Part shown: positions 49,985 to 58,697 of the stretch, piece by piece | Position numbering within the stretch: position 1 is the stretch's first letter | Layout of the letters: each line of letters begins with the position of its first letter | Origin: an uncultured Chryseobacterium sp. | GTDB lineage: Bacteria; Bacteroidota; Bacteroidia; Flavobacteriales; Weeksellaceae | Direction of reading: 5' to 3' | NCBI GenBank assembly: GCA_913776245.1 | Contig: CAJYLO010000017.1 | Location: 85,184-149,183 of the forward strand | DNA: 64,000 nt | Made by a program: the position numbers and the translations under genes | Notes under the pieces: generated by a model | What the model was told of the DNA's origin: nothing | Seen by the model: only the letters and a program-made list of their open reading frames with translations | Databases searched by the model: none

Positions 49985-50129
49985 TCTTTGCTCTTCCCGG
50001 ACATTTCTTACAACGTTTTCCTTTTTTGAATTTTTTGCAGCATTTTTTCTTGTCACAATACATCATTTCGTCATTTCTGTAAGCGGGAGCCAATGGCGCA
50101 ATTTTGAAAGGTATAATCTGATGAATCAT
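49977..50129 (-). CDS. 50-residue Cys/Lys-rich small protein
   Basis: An ATG at 50129 opens 50 codons, ending in TAA at 49977-49979, overlapping the tail of the convergent J-protein gene by 8 bp. The N-terminal third is MIHQIIPFKIAPLAPAYRND. The rest is basic and holds Cys in MMYCDKKKCCKKF and RCKKCPG, a layout suited to a small zinc or metal cluster site. It has the best promoter in the window: TTTG, 19 bp, TATATTTG, then five bases to the ATG. It is short enough to be skipped by standard gene callers. Confidence 0.6.
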   Translation of the reverse strand: MIHQIIPFKIAPLAPAYRNDEMMYCDKKKCCKKFKKGKRCKKCPGRAKIS

Positions 50130-50134
50130 AGATG

Positions 50135-50165
50135 CAAATATAAATTAATTTAGAATAATTACAAA
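50135..50165 (-). promoter_or_regulatory. Complete -33/-7 promoter of the 50-residue gene
   Basis: On the minus strand TTTG (50165-50162), 19 bp, TATATTTG (50142-50135). This matches the Bacteroidota sigma-ABfr consensus exactly. Only five bases separate the -7 box from the ATG. Confidence 0.65.
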
Positions 50166-50219
50166 TAAAATAGTTATTTACAATTATGATTTCTGTCAGA
50201 TCATTCGCATTATTTTGAT

Positions 50220-50888
50220 TTATTTAAGATATGGCTTCATAACCCTGGCCCAAAGTCTGTAGCCTTCGGGTTTCATGTGAAGCCTGTCTTCCAGGAAAAT
50301 ATCTGTTCGGAGTTTTCCATTGGCATCATTCATCACTTTTGTAATGTCAATGTACTTTGCTTTCTTCTGAGTTTTAAGATAACTTTTTATCAGGGCATTC
50401 ACTTCGGTCACTTCCGGCCAGAATTTTTCGCGGCTCGGTGAATATTTGATGGAAACATAAGCTACGGGAACTTTTGGGTACTTCTGACGTATTTTACCAA
50501 AAAACGTTTTGAATCTCTCAAATACTTCCGCTGCTGTGGGATTATCTGTTGCAATGTCGTTTTCACCACAGTAGATTAGAATTTGTCTGGGATTGTAAGG
50601 ATCTAAAAGATCATCCGCATAATAATTAAGATCCAGCAGCCTGGACCCGCCAAAACCTCTGTTAATAATGGTTTTTCCCGGGAAATAATCATTCACATCC
50701 TGCCATTTTGTAAAGGATGAGCTGCCTACGAAAAGAATTGGTTTAGCGGGAATTCCGTTGGTTTGATCAATCGTTTTGAATTCCTGAATTTCTTTCCGGA
50801 ATGGTTGTTCCTGTGCAAAAAAGAGTGAGGTGCTGAAAATCAGCATCAGGAAAAAAAGCCTTCTGAAAAGATGTTTGTTGTCTTTCAT
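50220..50888 (-). CDS. Exported SGNH/GDSL-family hydrolase
   Basis: 222 residues. Signal peptide ends near 25 (SLFFAQ). Block I PILFVGSSSFTKW (nucleophile Ser), block II INRGFGGSRL (Gly), block III IYCGENDI (Asn), and block V FLEDRLHMKPEGYRLW (Asp and His). This is the acetyl/arylesterase type of SGNH enzymes common in Bacteroidota; the substrate is unknown. It stands after the nuclease genes on the same strand. Confidence 0.92.
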   Translation of the reverse strand: MKDNKHLFRRLFFLMLIFSTSLFFAQEQPFRKEIQEFKTIDQTNGIPAKPILFVGSSSFTKWQDVNDYFPGKTIINRGFGGSRLLDLNYYADDLLDPYNPRQILIYCGENDIATDNPTAAEVFERFKTFFGKIRQKYPKVPVAYVSIKYSPSREKFWPEVTEVNALIKSYLKTQKKAKYIDITKVMNDANGKLRTDIFLEDRLHMKPEGYRLWARVMKPYLK

Positions 50889-50918
50889 TATTAAATTTTT
50901 TTAGAATTTTCAAGATAA

Positions 50919-50948
50919 AAAAAATCAGCTGCAAAAGCAACTGATTCT
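50919..50948 (-). terminator. Terminator-like hairpin after the first nuclease gene
   Basis: ATCAG-CTGC-AAAA-GCA-CTGAT hairpin with T-run on the minus strand. Confidence 0.6.
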
Positions 50949-50974
50949 TCTGTTTTAATTTTTTTTATAATAAA

Positions 50975-52036
50975 TTATTCCACAATAAACTTAGTGTTTA
51001 GTTCTCCTGTTTTCAGGATATAGGCACCTTTCGGAAGGTCTTTAAGTGTGATGCTGTTTCCGTTCTGGAAAGGGTTCTCAATGGTCTGGACATTCTGGCC
51101 AACCATATTATAGATAAAGGCTTTTGTAAATTGTTTCAGATCCTTATTGCCAGAAACAGTGATTACATTTCCTTTTACCGGGTTTGGCGCAATCTGAAGA
51201 TTTTTGGAGAAAGAAGCATCATCTACTGCCATTACGGTTCCCCATATCTGTGCAACATACTCAGGATGATCCACATATGGATTTCTGTTTCCCTGATAGT
51301 TATATACAGCGTTATTTCTGTCGATTTCTTTCTGTGAAACAGGATCCTGCTGATGCCATCTCAAAAGCATAGACATAAATGGCTCTGCAAAAACTTTAAA
51401 TGTGCTTCCATCATACATATCATAAGTAAAAGTAGTGATCTGTGACTGGTATCTGGTCGCAAAATAAAGGTAAATTCTGGCAATGTCACCTTTAAACTCA
51501 TTGATAGGTTCGAAAACTGTTCCTGAATAACCATTTAATTTACTTGTTCCTAACTTAGAGCCGTTTTTAGAGGTCCAGCTTGCAGTTCCTACTTCACCAT
51601 AAGGCCAATTGCTTCTTCTGCCATTGACGTAGCCGTCTGTCGGAAGCAAATGATGATAGTCATTGTGCATTGGCGTTGCATCATTAAAGGTCGATTTCGG
51701 AATCGAGTGTTCCCTGTTGTAACAAGATCCTTCACCACTATAGCTGCCGCACTGGTTGGTTACCATTGTAAATTTGTAAGGATCTGCACCGGTAGGATTT
51801 TCGGAATAAACATCCAGAACGGAATTGTCATTCTCATAATATTTATCTCTGTCTGCAGAAGAAAATACGGTCCAGTTATAACCTCTATCCTGATGTCCCG
51901 AAGTAACGATCTGGCTAAGTTTAGTTTTAAGAGCAGCTCCGGTAAGTCCGGTAGTTCCGTCATAATATCCTGTCGGAATCTGCGCATTGGTAATGCCGAA
52001 AACTCCGACAAATAAAGTAAAAATAAATCTTTTCAT
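50975..52036 (-). CDS. T9SS-exported endonuclease I paralogue 1
   Basis: 353 residues. Signal peptide ends NAQ (1-19). The endonuclease I core has CYNREHSIPKSTF, DYHHLLPTDGYVNGRRSNW and FKGDIARIYLYFATRY. The C-terminal ~75 residues are a type A T9SS sorting domain starting NLQIAPNPVKGNVITV and ending ILKTGELNTKFIVE. The product should be secreted and cleave DNA or RNA outside the cell. It is the most downstream of three tandem copies. Confidence 0.93.
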   Translation of the reverse strand: MKRFIFTLFVGVFGITNAQIPTGYYDGTTGLTGAALKTKLSQIVTSGHQDRGYNWTVFSSADRDKYYENDNSVLDVYSENPTGADPYKFTMVTNQCGSYSGEGSCYNREHSIPKSTFNDATPMHNDYHHLLPTDGYVNGRRSNWPYGEVGTASWTSKNGSKLGTSKLNGYSGTVFEPINEFKGDIARIYLYFATRYQSQITTFTYDMYDGSTFKVFAEPFMSMLLRWHQQDPVSQKEIDRNNAVYNYQGNRNPYVDHPEYVAQIWGTVMAVDDASFSKNLQIAPNPVKGNVITVSGNKDLKQFTKAFIYNMVGQNVQTIENPFQNGNSITLKDLPKGAYILKTGELNTKFIVE

Positions 52037-52133
52037 TTCGAAAATTTTAAGGGATGTAAAGGTATTGATTTTTAATAGAAATTTTTAATATTTAACACAT
52101 TCCGCACAAAATTGCCTTACGGATGAAAAAAAT

Positions 52134-52158
52134 AAAGACAGAGTTTATATCTGTCTTT
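52134..52158 (-). terminator. Terminator after nuclease paralogue 2
   Basis: AAAGACAGA pairs with TCTGTCTTT. The same stem sequence ends the third paralogue at 53408-53436. Confidence 0.75.
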
Positions 52159-52184
52159 ACTTTATTGAAATTTTTGTGAATTGA

Positions 52185-53261
52185 TTATTCTACAACAAAC
52201 TTAGTGTTGAGTTCACCAGTCTTAAGGATATAAATTCCTTTAGGAAGGTTTTTAAGTGTAATGGTATTTCCGTTTTGGAAAGGGTTTTCAATGGTCTGAA
52301 CATTTTGTCCAACCATATTGTAGATGAAAGCTTTCTGGAATTTTTTAAGATCCTTGTCTCCGGTTACATTGATTACATTTCCTTTCACAGGATTTGGAGC
52401 AATCTTTAAGTTTTTTGAAAATGAAGCATCTTCTACAGCAAGTGGAGAAAGTCCCCAAATAGTTGTTACCCACTCAGGATGATCTATAAAAGGATTTCTG
52501 TTTTTCTGATAATTGTAAGCTGCATTATTTCTAACAATTTCTCTTTCCGATACAGGATCCTGCTGATGCCAAAGCAAAAGAAGGTTTAGCTCCCACGTTG
52601 CAAGGCCTTGGTTTACATTGCTTGTATTAAGGATATTACCGCTGGAGAAACCGGAAAGTTTTGTCTGGTATCTTGTCACAAAGTATAAAAGCCCTCTTGC
52701 TACATCACCTTTGAATTCATTGATCGGCTCGAAAACTGTGCCTCCATAACCTGGCGAAGAATTTGCTCCCAGCTTAGAGCCGTTCTTGGAAGTATAAGTT
52801 GGGTTAGAAACTTTTCCGTAAGGATAATTACTTCTCATACCATTTACTTTTCCGTCTGTAGGAAGAATATGATGGATATCAGAAACCATAGGGCTGGCAG
52901 AATTAAAAAGACTCTGTGGAACTGAGTGCTCTCTGTTATAGCAATCTCCCTCTACAGAATAATTTCCACATTTTTTCTGGCCGTGTGTATAATTGTACGG
53001 ATCTGCGCCTGATGGATTTTCTGAATAAATATCCAAAACAGTACCGTCTTTTTCATAAAAAGAATCTGTATCCGTTGTAGGATATCCATTGTATAGATTA
53101 TCATAGCTTTTGGTCTGATAACCTGCGGTGATGATCTCACCAAGTTTTGTTTTCAGAGCATAACCGGTTAGTCCGGCAGCGCTGTCATAATATCCTGTCG
53201 GGATCTGGGCATTAGTAATGCCAAATGCTCCAACAAAAAGAATAAAAATACATTTTTTCAT
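52185..53261 (-). CDS. T9SS-exported endonuclease I paralogue 2
   Basis: 358 residues from the ATG at 53261 (an upstream TTG is not needed). Signal peptide ends NAQ. Core motifs CYNREHSVPQSLFN, DIHHILPTDGKVNGMRSNY and FKGDVARGLLYFVTRYQ, then HPEWVTTIWGLSPLAVEDAS before the T9SS domain NLKIAPNPVKGNVINV to KTGELNTKFVVE. Metal-binding His/Glu/Asn residues of the family are kept. It differs from paralogue 1 by small insertions. Confidence 0.93.
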   Translation of the reverse strand: MKKCIFILFVGAFGITNAQIPTGYYDSAAGLTGYALKTKLGEIITAGYQTKSYDNLYNGYPTTDTDSFYEKDGTVLDIYSENPSGADPYNYTHGQKKCGNYSVEGDCYNREHSVPQSLFNSASPMVSDIHHILPTDGKVNGMRSNYPYGKVSNPTYTSKNGSKLGANSSPGYGGTVFEPINEFKGDVARGLLYFVTRYQTKLSGFSSGNILNTSNVNQGLATWELNLLLLWHQQDPVSEREIVRNNAAYNYQKNRNPFIDHPEWVTTIWGLSPLAVEDASFSKNLKIAPNPVKGNVINVTGDKDLKKFQKAFIYNMVGQNVQTIENPFQNGNTITLKNLPKGIYILKTGELNTKFVVE

Positions 53262-53407
53262 TGTCAAAAATTAAGGGCGCTAAAGGTATAAAATAAAATC
53301 AGATTAATAAGTAATTTTTTTTCAACAATACAGTTTTATTTATGAGATATCATCAATAATTATCTGAGGTATATCAAAATAATAGAATCAAAACATTTTA
53401 GATACAA

Positions 53408-53436
53408 AAAAAGACAGATAAAATTTCTGTCTTTTT
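53408..53436 (-). terminator. Terminator after nuclease paralogue 3
   Basis: AAAAAGACAGA pairs with TCTGTCTTTTT. Shared with paralogue 2, which supports duplication of gene plus terminator. Confidence 0.75.
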
Positions 53437-53457
53437 CTTAAAATATTTTTTCAGGTG

Positions 53458-54594
53458 CTATTCTACAATGAATTTTGTGTTTAGTTCTCCTGTTTTCAAT
53501 ATGTAAATACCTTTAGAAAGATTGTTTAAAATGATGGTATTTCCGTTCTGGAAAGGATTTTCAATGGTCTGAACGCTTTGTCCTGACATATTATAAATGA
53601 ATGCTTTCGGGAACTTTTTCAGATCTTTATCTCCGGATACATGAAGAACATTGTCCCTAACCGGATTAGGTGCAATTGAAAGATTTTTTGAGAAGGAAGC
53701 ATCATCTACAGCCAAAGGAGATTTGCCCCAGATCATTTCTACCCATTCCGGATGATCAATAAACGGATTTCTGTTACCCTGGAAAGTGTAGGCTGCATTA
53801 TTTCGGTCGATTTCTTTTTGAGAAACAGGATCCTGGGCATTCCATTTCAGCATCAGGTTAAGATGCCAAAGCTGCAGACCTCTGTTTTTTGATCCGTCCA
53901 GCGGGCTGGTTGCAGTCTGGTATTGGCTGAATGATGTCAGATTATCTTCATACCTCGTGACAAAGTATAACGCCATTCTTGCGAAATCCCCTTTAAATTC
54001 ATTCACCGGCTCGAAAACAGTCCCGCTGTAACCCGGCACATTGCTCTGGCCCAGTTTGGTTCCGTTTTTAGAAGTCCAAACTGCGCTGGAAACTTCACCA
54101 TAAGGATAATCGCCTCTTTTTGAGTTGGTATAGCCATCCGTTGGAATTACAAAATGAATATCGTGTGACATAGGAACAGCATTGATGCCGCCAAAATAGG
54201 TTTTTGGGATTGAGTGTTCCCTGTTATAGCAGCTTCCTTCTCCGGAATAGCTTCCGCACTGGTTGCCGCCTGCAGATGCCTGTCCCCATTTGAATTCGTA
54301 AGGGTCATTGCTCACACCGGGAGTATTGGCTGCAGGATTTTCGGAATACATATCGATAATGGTTCCGTCATTTTCATAATACTTATCGATATCAGTGGTC
54401 TTGTATCCCAGCCATAACCCGCCGGTGCCGCTGCCATATCCCATATCTCTTGCGCCATTGGAGATGATCTGCGCAAGTTTTGTTTTTAAACTGTAGCCTG
54501 ATAGGCCTGCTGTCCCGTCATAATATCCTGTTGGGATCTGAGAGAATCCAAATCCGAAAATCCCGACAAACAGAATAATAATACTTTTTTTCAT
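53458..54594 (-). CDS. T9SS-exported endonuclease I paralogue 3
   Basis: 378 residues, the longest of the three. Signal peptide ends GFSQ. Core CYNREHSIPKTYFGG, SHDIHFVIPTDGYTNSKRGDY and FKGDFARMALYFVTRYE; the HHLLP of the others is HFVIP here, and RSNxPYG is RGDYPYG. T9SS domain NLSIAPNPVRDNVLHV to KTGELNTKFIVE. Extra Gly-rich residues near 55-65 (GYGSGTGGLWLGYK) set it apart. It is upstream of the other two, all transcribed leftwards from separate leaders. Confidence 0.92.
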   Translation of the reverse strand: MKKSIIILFVGIFGFGFSQIPTGYYDGTAGLSGYSLKTKLAQIISNGARDMGYGSGTGGLWLGYKTTDIDKYYENDGTIIDMYSENPAANTPGVSNDPYEFKWGQASAGGNQCGSYSGEGSCYNREHSIPKTYFGGINAVPMSHDIHFVIPTDGYTNSKRGDYPYGEVSSAVWTSKNGTKLGQSNVPGYSGTVFEPVNEFKGDFARMALYFVTRYEDNLTSFSQYQTATSPLDGSKNRGLQLWHLNLMLKWNAQDPVSQKEIDRNNAAYTFQGNRNPFIDHPEWVEMIWGKSPLAVDDASFSKNLSIAPNPVRDNVLHVSGDKDLKKFPKAFIYNMSGQSVQTIENPFQNGNTIILNNLSKGIYILKTGELNTKFIVE

Positions 54595-54747
54595 TGTCCA
54601 AAAAATTAAGACTGTAAAATTATAATATTAATAATCTGTTTTTGATAGGTGATTGAATTTTTAAGCGAAATTTAAGTTACCGTAATAAAATGTTAATTAA
54701 TCCTGACTCGAGGAAATTCAGGAATCCAGGAACAAATTACATTAATC

Positions 54748-55953
54748 TTAATTAGTATTGCTGATGTATCTTTTATTAACTTTGGAAAAAATCCAGGAAA
54801 TGGATAATCCAAAAAATAATGCGATAGCTGAAACAATCAGGTAGTTGATCAGTTCAATTCTTACAGGGAATGCCAGGTTTTCGCTTGCTTTGAAAAAGCC
54901 TGTGCTGATCTGGATATAGCAAATGACAGAGCCGATAATAAGTCCGCAAAGAATTCCCGCCGATACAATTAAAAATCCGGTAAAGAAATAAATGAATCTC
55001 AGATTTTTAAGATTAAACCCAAGTGCTATCAATGATTTTGCCTGATCTTTTTTGTCGAGCTGTAAAATAGTGATCGCTCCGGCCAGATTGAATGTCGTGA
55101 TGAAAATGACAAGTCCGAAAATAAGATAGATCATCAGTTTTTCGGTATTAATCATTTTCCAGAAAGCGGCATTTTCTTCGGATTTGGTCTTAACATCTGC
55201 AATATTTCCGATTTGTTTTGTAAGATTAGCTTTAACGCGCTCAGCATCAGCCGGGTTTTTGAGCTTAATAACAATCTGATAGCAATCATTTTTTTGAAGA
55301 TCTAAAAGCTGCTGAGCAAGCTCTATCGGCGCAATAATGTAATTGTCCATCTGGTCATTTCCCGGGAAAACACCTGTCACATAGATCTCTCTTTTATTGA
55401 AGATGTCATTTTCACTTTGTATAATTCCTTTTCCCGGCTTGGGCATCAGAACTGTTGCAAAGTCCTGACTGGAATTTACAGGAAGAGACAATCTGTTGTC
55501 CAGACCATTCTCCATAATCACTTCATTGCTGTACTTAAAGTCCGGGTACTTTCCGTAAAATATATTTTCGTTTATAGGATTAACATTGGTGTAAGCAGAA
55601 TCTACACCTCGCAGATAGGCAATCTCACCATTGTCTTTATATCCCAGATAAACCTTTTCTTCTATAACAGACGAAAAATAAGCGACAGCAGATTCTTTCT
55701 TCAGCACACTTCTTATGTGTCCGATATCTTTTAAAACTTTTCCTGTCTTGCTTTTGATAGTGAGGTCTGCATGCAGATTGGCTATCATCTGCTTATTGAT
55801 ATCTTCCAGACCGGAAAAAACAGAAATAATGATAAACATAGCCGCCACAGCCGCCACCATTGCAAATGCTGCAAGCCAAGTGATGAAAGTGACCGCTGTG
55901 CTTCCTTTTTTCGCTATAAGGTAGCGGGATGCTATGTAAAAAGCATTTTTCAA
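54748..55953 (-). CDS. LolC/LolE-like ABC transporter permease (FtsX domain)
   Basis: 401 residues. One N-terminal helix (FITWLAAFAMVAAVAAMFIIISVFSGLE region, ~22-47), a large periplasmic MacB-core-like domain (~50-260), and three C-terminal helices (IYLIFGLVIFITTFNLAGAI, RFIYFFTGFLIVSAGI, LINYLIVSAIALFFGLSI). This is the lipoprotein-releasing permease layout. It follows rbfA by 2 bp and is co-transcribed. The ATPase partner is not in the window. Confidence 0.9.
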   Translation of the reverse strand: MKNAFYIASRYLIAKKGSTAVTFITWLAAFAMVAAVAAMFIIISVFSGLEDINKQMIANLHADLTIKSKTGKVLKDIGHIRSVLKKESAVAYFSSVIEEKVYLGYKDNGEIAYLRGVDSAYTNVNPINENIFYGKYPDFKYSNEVIMENGLDNRLSLPVNSSQDFATVLMPKPGKGIIQSENDIFNKREIYVTGVFPGNDQMDNYIIAPIELAQQLLDLQKNDCYQIVIKLKNPADAERVKANLTKQIGNIADVKTKSEENAAFWKMINTEKLMIYLIFGLVIFITTFNLAGAITILQLDKKDQAKSLIALGFNLKNLRFIYFFTGFLIVSAGILCGLIIGSVICYIQISTGFFKASENLAFPVRIELINYLIVSAIALFFGLSISWIFSKVNKRYISNTN

Positions 55954-55955
55954 TA

Positions 55956-56315
55956 CTACAGAATTGGATTGTCTCCTTCGCCTTTCAGTTCTTTTTCAAT
56001 GCGTTCCACATCATCCAGACTCGTGTCTATGTAGAAAACCAGTTGCGGGATGATACGAACCTGTTTTGCCATTTTCTGTCCGAGATAATTACGGTAGAAT
56101 GCATTGTTCTCATTGATTTCCTTCATAATAGGCTTTCTCAGTTCTGCCGGGAAAATACTGAGGTATATTTTTGCGATTCCAAGATCCGGTGTTACTTTAA
56201 CATCCGAAACAGAAACCAAAAAGCTCTGCTTGCTGTCTGAAGCTTGCTTGCGGAAGATTTCTGCCATATCTTCCTGTATAATCTGCGCTACTTTTCTTTG
56301 TCTGTTGCTTTCCAT
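55956..56315 (-). CDS. rbfA: 30S ribosome-binding factor A
   Basis: 119 residues. KH-like fold of RbfA: RQRKVAQIIQEDMAEIF at the start, VSDVKVTPDLGIAKIYLSIF, and VRIIPQLVFYIDTSLDDVER, the family signature. It assists late 16S rRNA 5'-end maturation. A TAAATTTG box lies 8 bp upstream, and the permease gene follows after 2 bp. The rbfA-permease pairing is typical of flavobacteria. Confidence 0.95.
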   Translation of the reverse strand: MESNRQRKVAQIIQEDMAEIFRKQASDSKQSFLVSVSDVKVTPDLGIAKIYLSIFPAELRKPIMKEINENNAFYRNYLGQKMAKQVRIIPQLVFYIDTSLDDVERIEKELKGEGDNPIL

Positions 56316-56323
56316 AAGTTTTG

Positions 56324-56331
56324 CAAATTTA
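56324..56331 (-). promoter_or_regulatory. -7 promoter box of rbfA
   Basis: TAAATTTG on the minus strand, 8 bp before the rbfA ATG; no clear -33. Confidence 0.5.
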
Positions 56332-56382
56332 GTGTTTTGTTTTGATTTTATAAGGACTAATATGAAGCCAGAAAATCTGTTT

Positions 56383-57528
56383 CTATTTCAAAAGCCACAT
56401 CAAAGCCTGTTTCAGCTCTCTTTTCCAATAAGTTTCGGAATGTGTTCCGTCCTGATCTATTTTAACGATGATATTTTTCGGATCTACAGAATTGTTTATC
56501 AGTTCAGATTGAGTTGCTTCAATTTCCGGCACCATTGTTTCGTCTTCATTTTTTCCCGCGACAAAATAGAATTCTGAATGTCTGAGATTCTTTTTGTTGC
56601 GATTAAGATAGTTTTTCAGATCCTTGGAAACAAACCATAATGCAGGACTGAAAATGCCCGCTTTTCCGAAAGTCTCCGGGTATTTTACAGCAGTGTAAAG
56701 GGAGATCAGTCCGCCCATAGAGCTGCCTAAAATGATTGTTTTAGAAGTTTGTCTCTGTGTTCTGTAAGTTTTATCAATGAATGGTTTCAGGGTTTTTGCT
56801 AAAAAATCTGCGTACAGATTGCCTTGGCCTGTGGTTTTATATTTAGCATTATTCCAGGGAGAATATTCGGCAAGACGCTGGTCGCCACCATTGTCTATTC
56901 CTATTACAATTGCAGATCTGCCGTTTTCATTGTAGATTGCGTCCAGCGTTTCATCCACCTGCCATTCGCCGGAAAAGCTGGTGTAATCATCAAAAAGGTT
57001 TTGGCCGTCCTGCATATAAATCACGGGATATTTTTTTCCGGAGTTTTGATAATCCGGCGGAAGATAGATCCAGATTTTTCTTGTGCTGTTCAGCTGCGGG
57101 ATTTTGAAATGCTCACTTAGTATTCTGACATGAGAGTTGGCAGTATGCTTTTTCTCTTTCGGGATATTCCAGGATTTGATTTCGATAGGAACCGTTAACT
57201 CTGAAATAGCCGGATCATAAATTCTATTAGCGGTCGCATTCCCATTTTCGTCAGTTTCCACAGAATCCCAGCTGCCTTTGGTAATCTTATATTCAGCTTT
57301 TTTACCAGGCTTTGGAATCGTTAAAATATAGTTTCCCTCCAGATCTTTTTTGAATTTGAATTGAGCATCTGCAGGATTCCATCCGTTAAGGTCGGAAGCC
57401 AGAAATATATCTGAATTATCAGTATTTTCAGGTAATCTGATAATCCTGAATGTTACCTGAGAAAACAGATTGCTGCTCATCATAATAAAAATTAGAGTCG
57501 ATAATATTCTTGATACCGGATTTTTCAT
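56383..57528 (-). CDS. Exported esterase (esterase D-like) with N-terminal glycogen-binding-like domain
   Basis: 381 residues. Signal peptide ends LFSQ (~24). Residues 25-115 look like a CBM20/CBM48-type beta domain (ASDLNGWNPADAQFKFKKD). The alpha/beta hydrolase domain follows: KIWIYLPPDY, YPVIYMQDGQNLFDD, nucleophile ILGSSMGGLISLY, and His in DGTHSETYWKRE. The family includes enterochelin and feruloyl esterases. It overlaps no neighbour; the next hydrolase gene ends 1 bp upstream. Confidence 0.9.
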   Translation of the reverse strand: MKNPVSRILSTLIFIMMSSNLFSQVTFRIIRLPENTDNSDIFLASDLNGWNPADAQFKFKKDLEGNYILTIPKPGKKAEYKITKGSWDSVETDENGNATANRIYDPAISELTVPIEIKSWNIPKEKKHTANSHVRILSEHFKIPQLNSTRKIWIYLPPDYQNSGKKYPVIYMQDGQNLFDDYTSFSGEWQVDETLDAIYNENGRSAIVIGIDNGGDQRLAEYSPWNNAKYKTTGQGNLYADFLAKTLKPFIDKTYRTQRQTSKTIILGSSMGGLISLYTAVKYPETFGKAGIFSPALWFVSKDLKNYLNRNKKNLRHSEFYFVAGKNEDETMVPEIEATQSELINNSVDPKNIIVKIDQDGTHSETYWKRELKQALMWLLK

Positions 57529-57529
57529 C

Positions 57530-58522
57530 TTAATCTTGCTTTTTTGTGTAACGCTTGATGAAATTTACGGTTTTTTCTGCTATGTCATTAGCATCTTCCA
57601 AACTGATATTATTAAAAGTATGATTGGCATTATCTACCACAAAATACTGATGGTTGATTTTCTTTTCCTTAAGTTTTTCGACTAAAAGTTCAGCTTGCCT
57701 GATATCAACAACAGCATCTTCGTTTCCATGAAATATTAATGTTGGAACGGTGTTTTTTGTAATATAATTGACGGGCGAGAGTTCCCTGCAGCGTTGTATC
57801 GCTTTATTTTTCTGGTTGTCTATGTCAAAGCCTGTCAGCTGCTTTATTTTTTTGTGTCTGGTTTTGTAAGTTTTTGGATAATAAAACTTAAACCATTTCT
57901 GAATAGCAGGACGGGCATCGGTACGGAAAAGTTCATTCAGGTCTGTCGGGCCGTAAAGATTGACTACATAGTTGAGTACTGGGAGATGTTGTGATCTGTC
58001 ATTATTCTGGCTGTAGGCCGTCATCATGGCCAGATGCGCACCGGAAGAACCGCCTAAGATCCCTATATTTTCTTTGTCAAGATTATAAATGGTATCATTA
58101 TCTCTGATCCATTTGATAATATCCTGGATATCCTGAAGACTCCTGTCCACGTGTTTATCAGAATCTATATTAGTAAAATCTGCACTGATAACCGTATATT
58201 GATTTTGCAGAAGCTGACTGAGTATATAAGCACGGAATTTATATGTAATCATCTCTTTGCTGCCAAAAGACCATGCGCCACCATGAATGTAAATGGCAAC
58301 CGGCAGTTTTTTACCGTTTGTGTTTTTTGGCTGGTAGATGTCCAGTTTAAGGGGAAGATTTTCGGGTGTGTTTTTATAACTAATATCCCGATGCAGATTA
58401 TAGCTTAGTTTGGGTTTAGGTAAACTGACATCTGAATTAATTTTTTCATGGCTTAGTTTATAGCTTAGGATACTCAGAATAATTAAGGAAAAAACCAGTA
58501 CGATTCTGTATTTTACTTTCAT
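57530..58522 (-). CDS. Alpha/beta hydrolase (HSL/BD-FAE-like)
   Basis: 330 residues from the ATG at 58522; a TTG 21 bp further up is less likely because it overlaps the -7 box. N-terminal hydrophobic helix (VLVFSLIILSILSY) anchors or exports it. HGG oxyanion motif IYIHGGAWSFGS, GILGGSSGAHLAM (nucleophile Ser), FHGNEDAVVDI (Asp) and DNANHTFNN (His). It is one base away from the esterase gene downstream, so the two form an operon of esterases. Confidence 0.9.
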   Translation of the reverse strand: MKVKYRIVLVFSLIILSILSYKLSHEKINSDVSLPKPKLSYNLHRDISYKNTPENLPLKLDIYQPKNTNGKKLPVAIYIHGGAWSFGSKEMITYKFRAYILSQLLQNQYTVISADFTNIDSDKHVDRSLQDIQDIIKWIRDNDTIYNLDKENIGILGGSSGAHLAMMTAYSQNNDRSQHLPVLNYVVNLYGPTDLNELFRTDARPAIQKWFKFYYPKTYKTRHKKIKQLTGFDIDNQKNKAIQRCRELSPVNYITKNTVPTLIFHGNEDAVVDIRQAELLVEKLKEKKINHQYFVVDNANHTFNNISLEDANDIAEKTVNFIKRYTKKQD

Positions 58523-58540
58523 CAACAATTTATTGCTTAT

Positions 58541-58548
58541 CAAATATA
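58541..58548 (-). promoter_or_regulatory. -7 promoter box of the esterase operon
   Basis: TATATTTG on the minus strand, 18 bp before the ATG at 58522. Confidence 0.5.
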
Positions 58549-58632
58549 GAAAAAAAGTCTAAAATATTATGTTAATTCCGGATTTATGAAAAATTTCTGT
58601 CTTCAATTCTGCTTTACAAGCCTTTTGTTTTG

Positions 58633-58640
58633 TAAATTTG
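58633..58640 (+). promoter_or_regulatory. -7 promoter box of the aminopeptidase P gene
   Basis: TAAATTTG, 57 bp before the ATG at 58698. Confidence 0.4.
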
Positions 58641-58697
58641 AGACGTTTTTTTGGCAGAATCAACCAAAAAAAATATTAATAAAAATCTATTTTAGTA

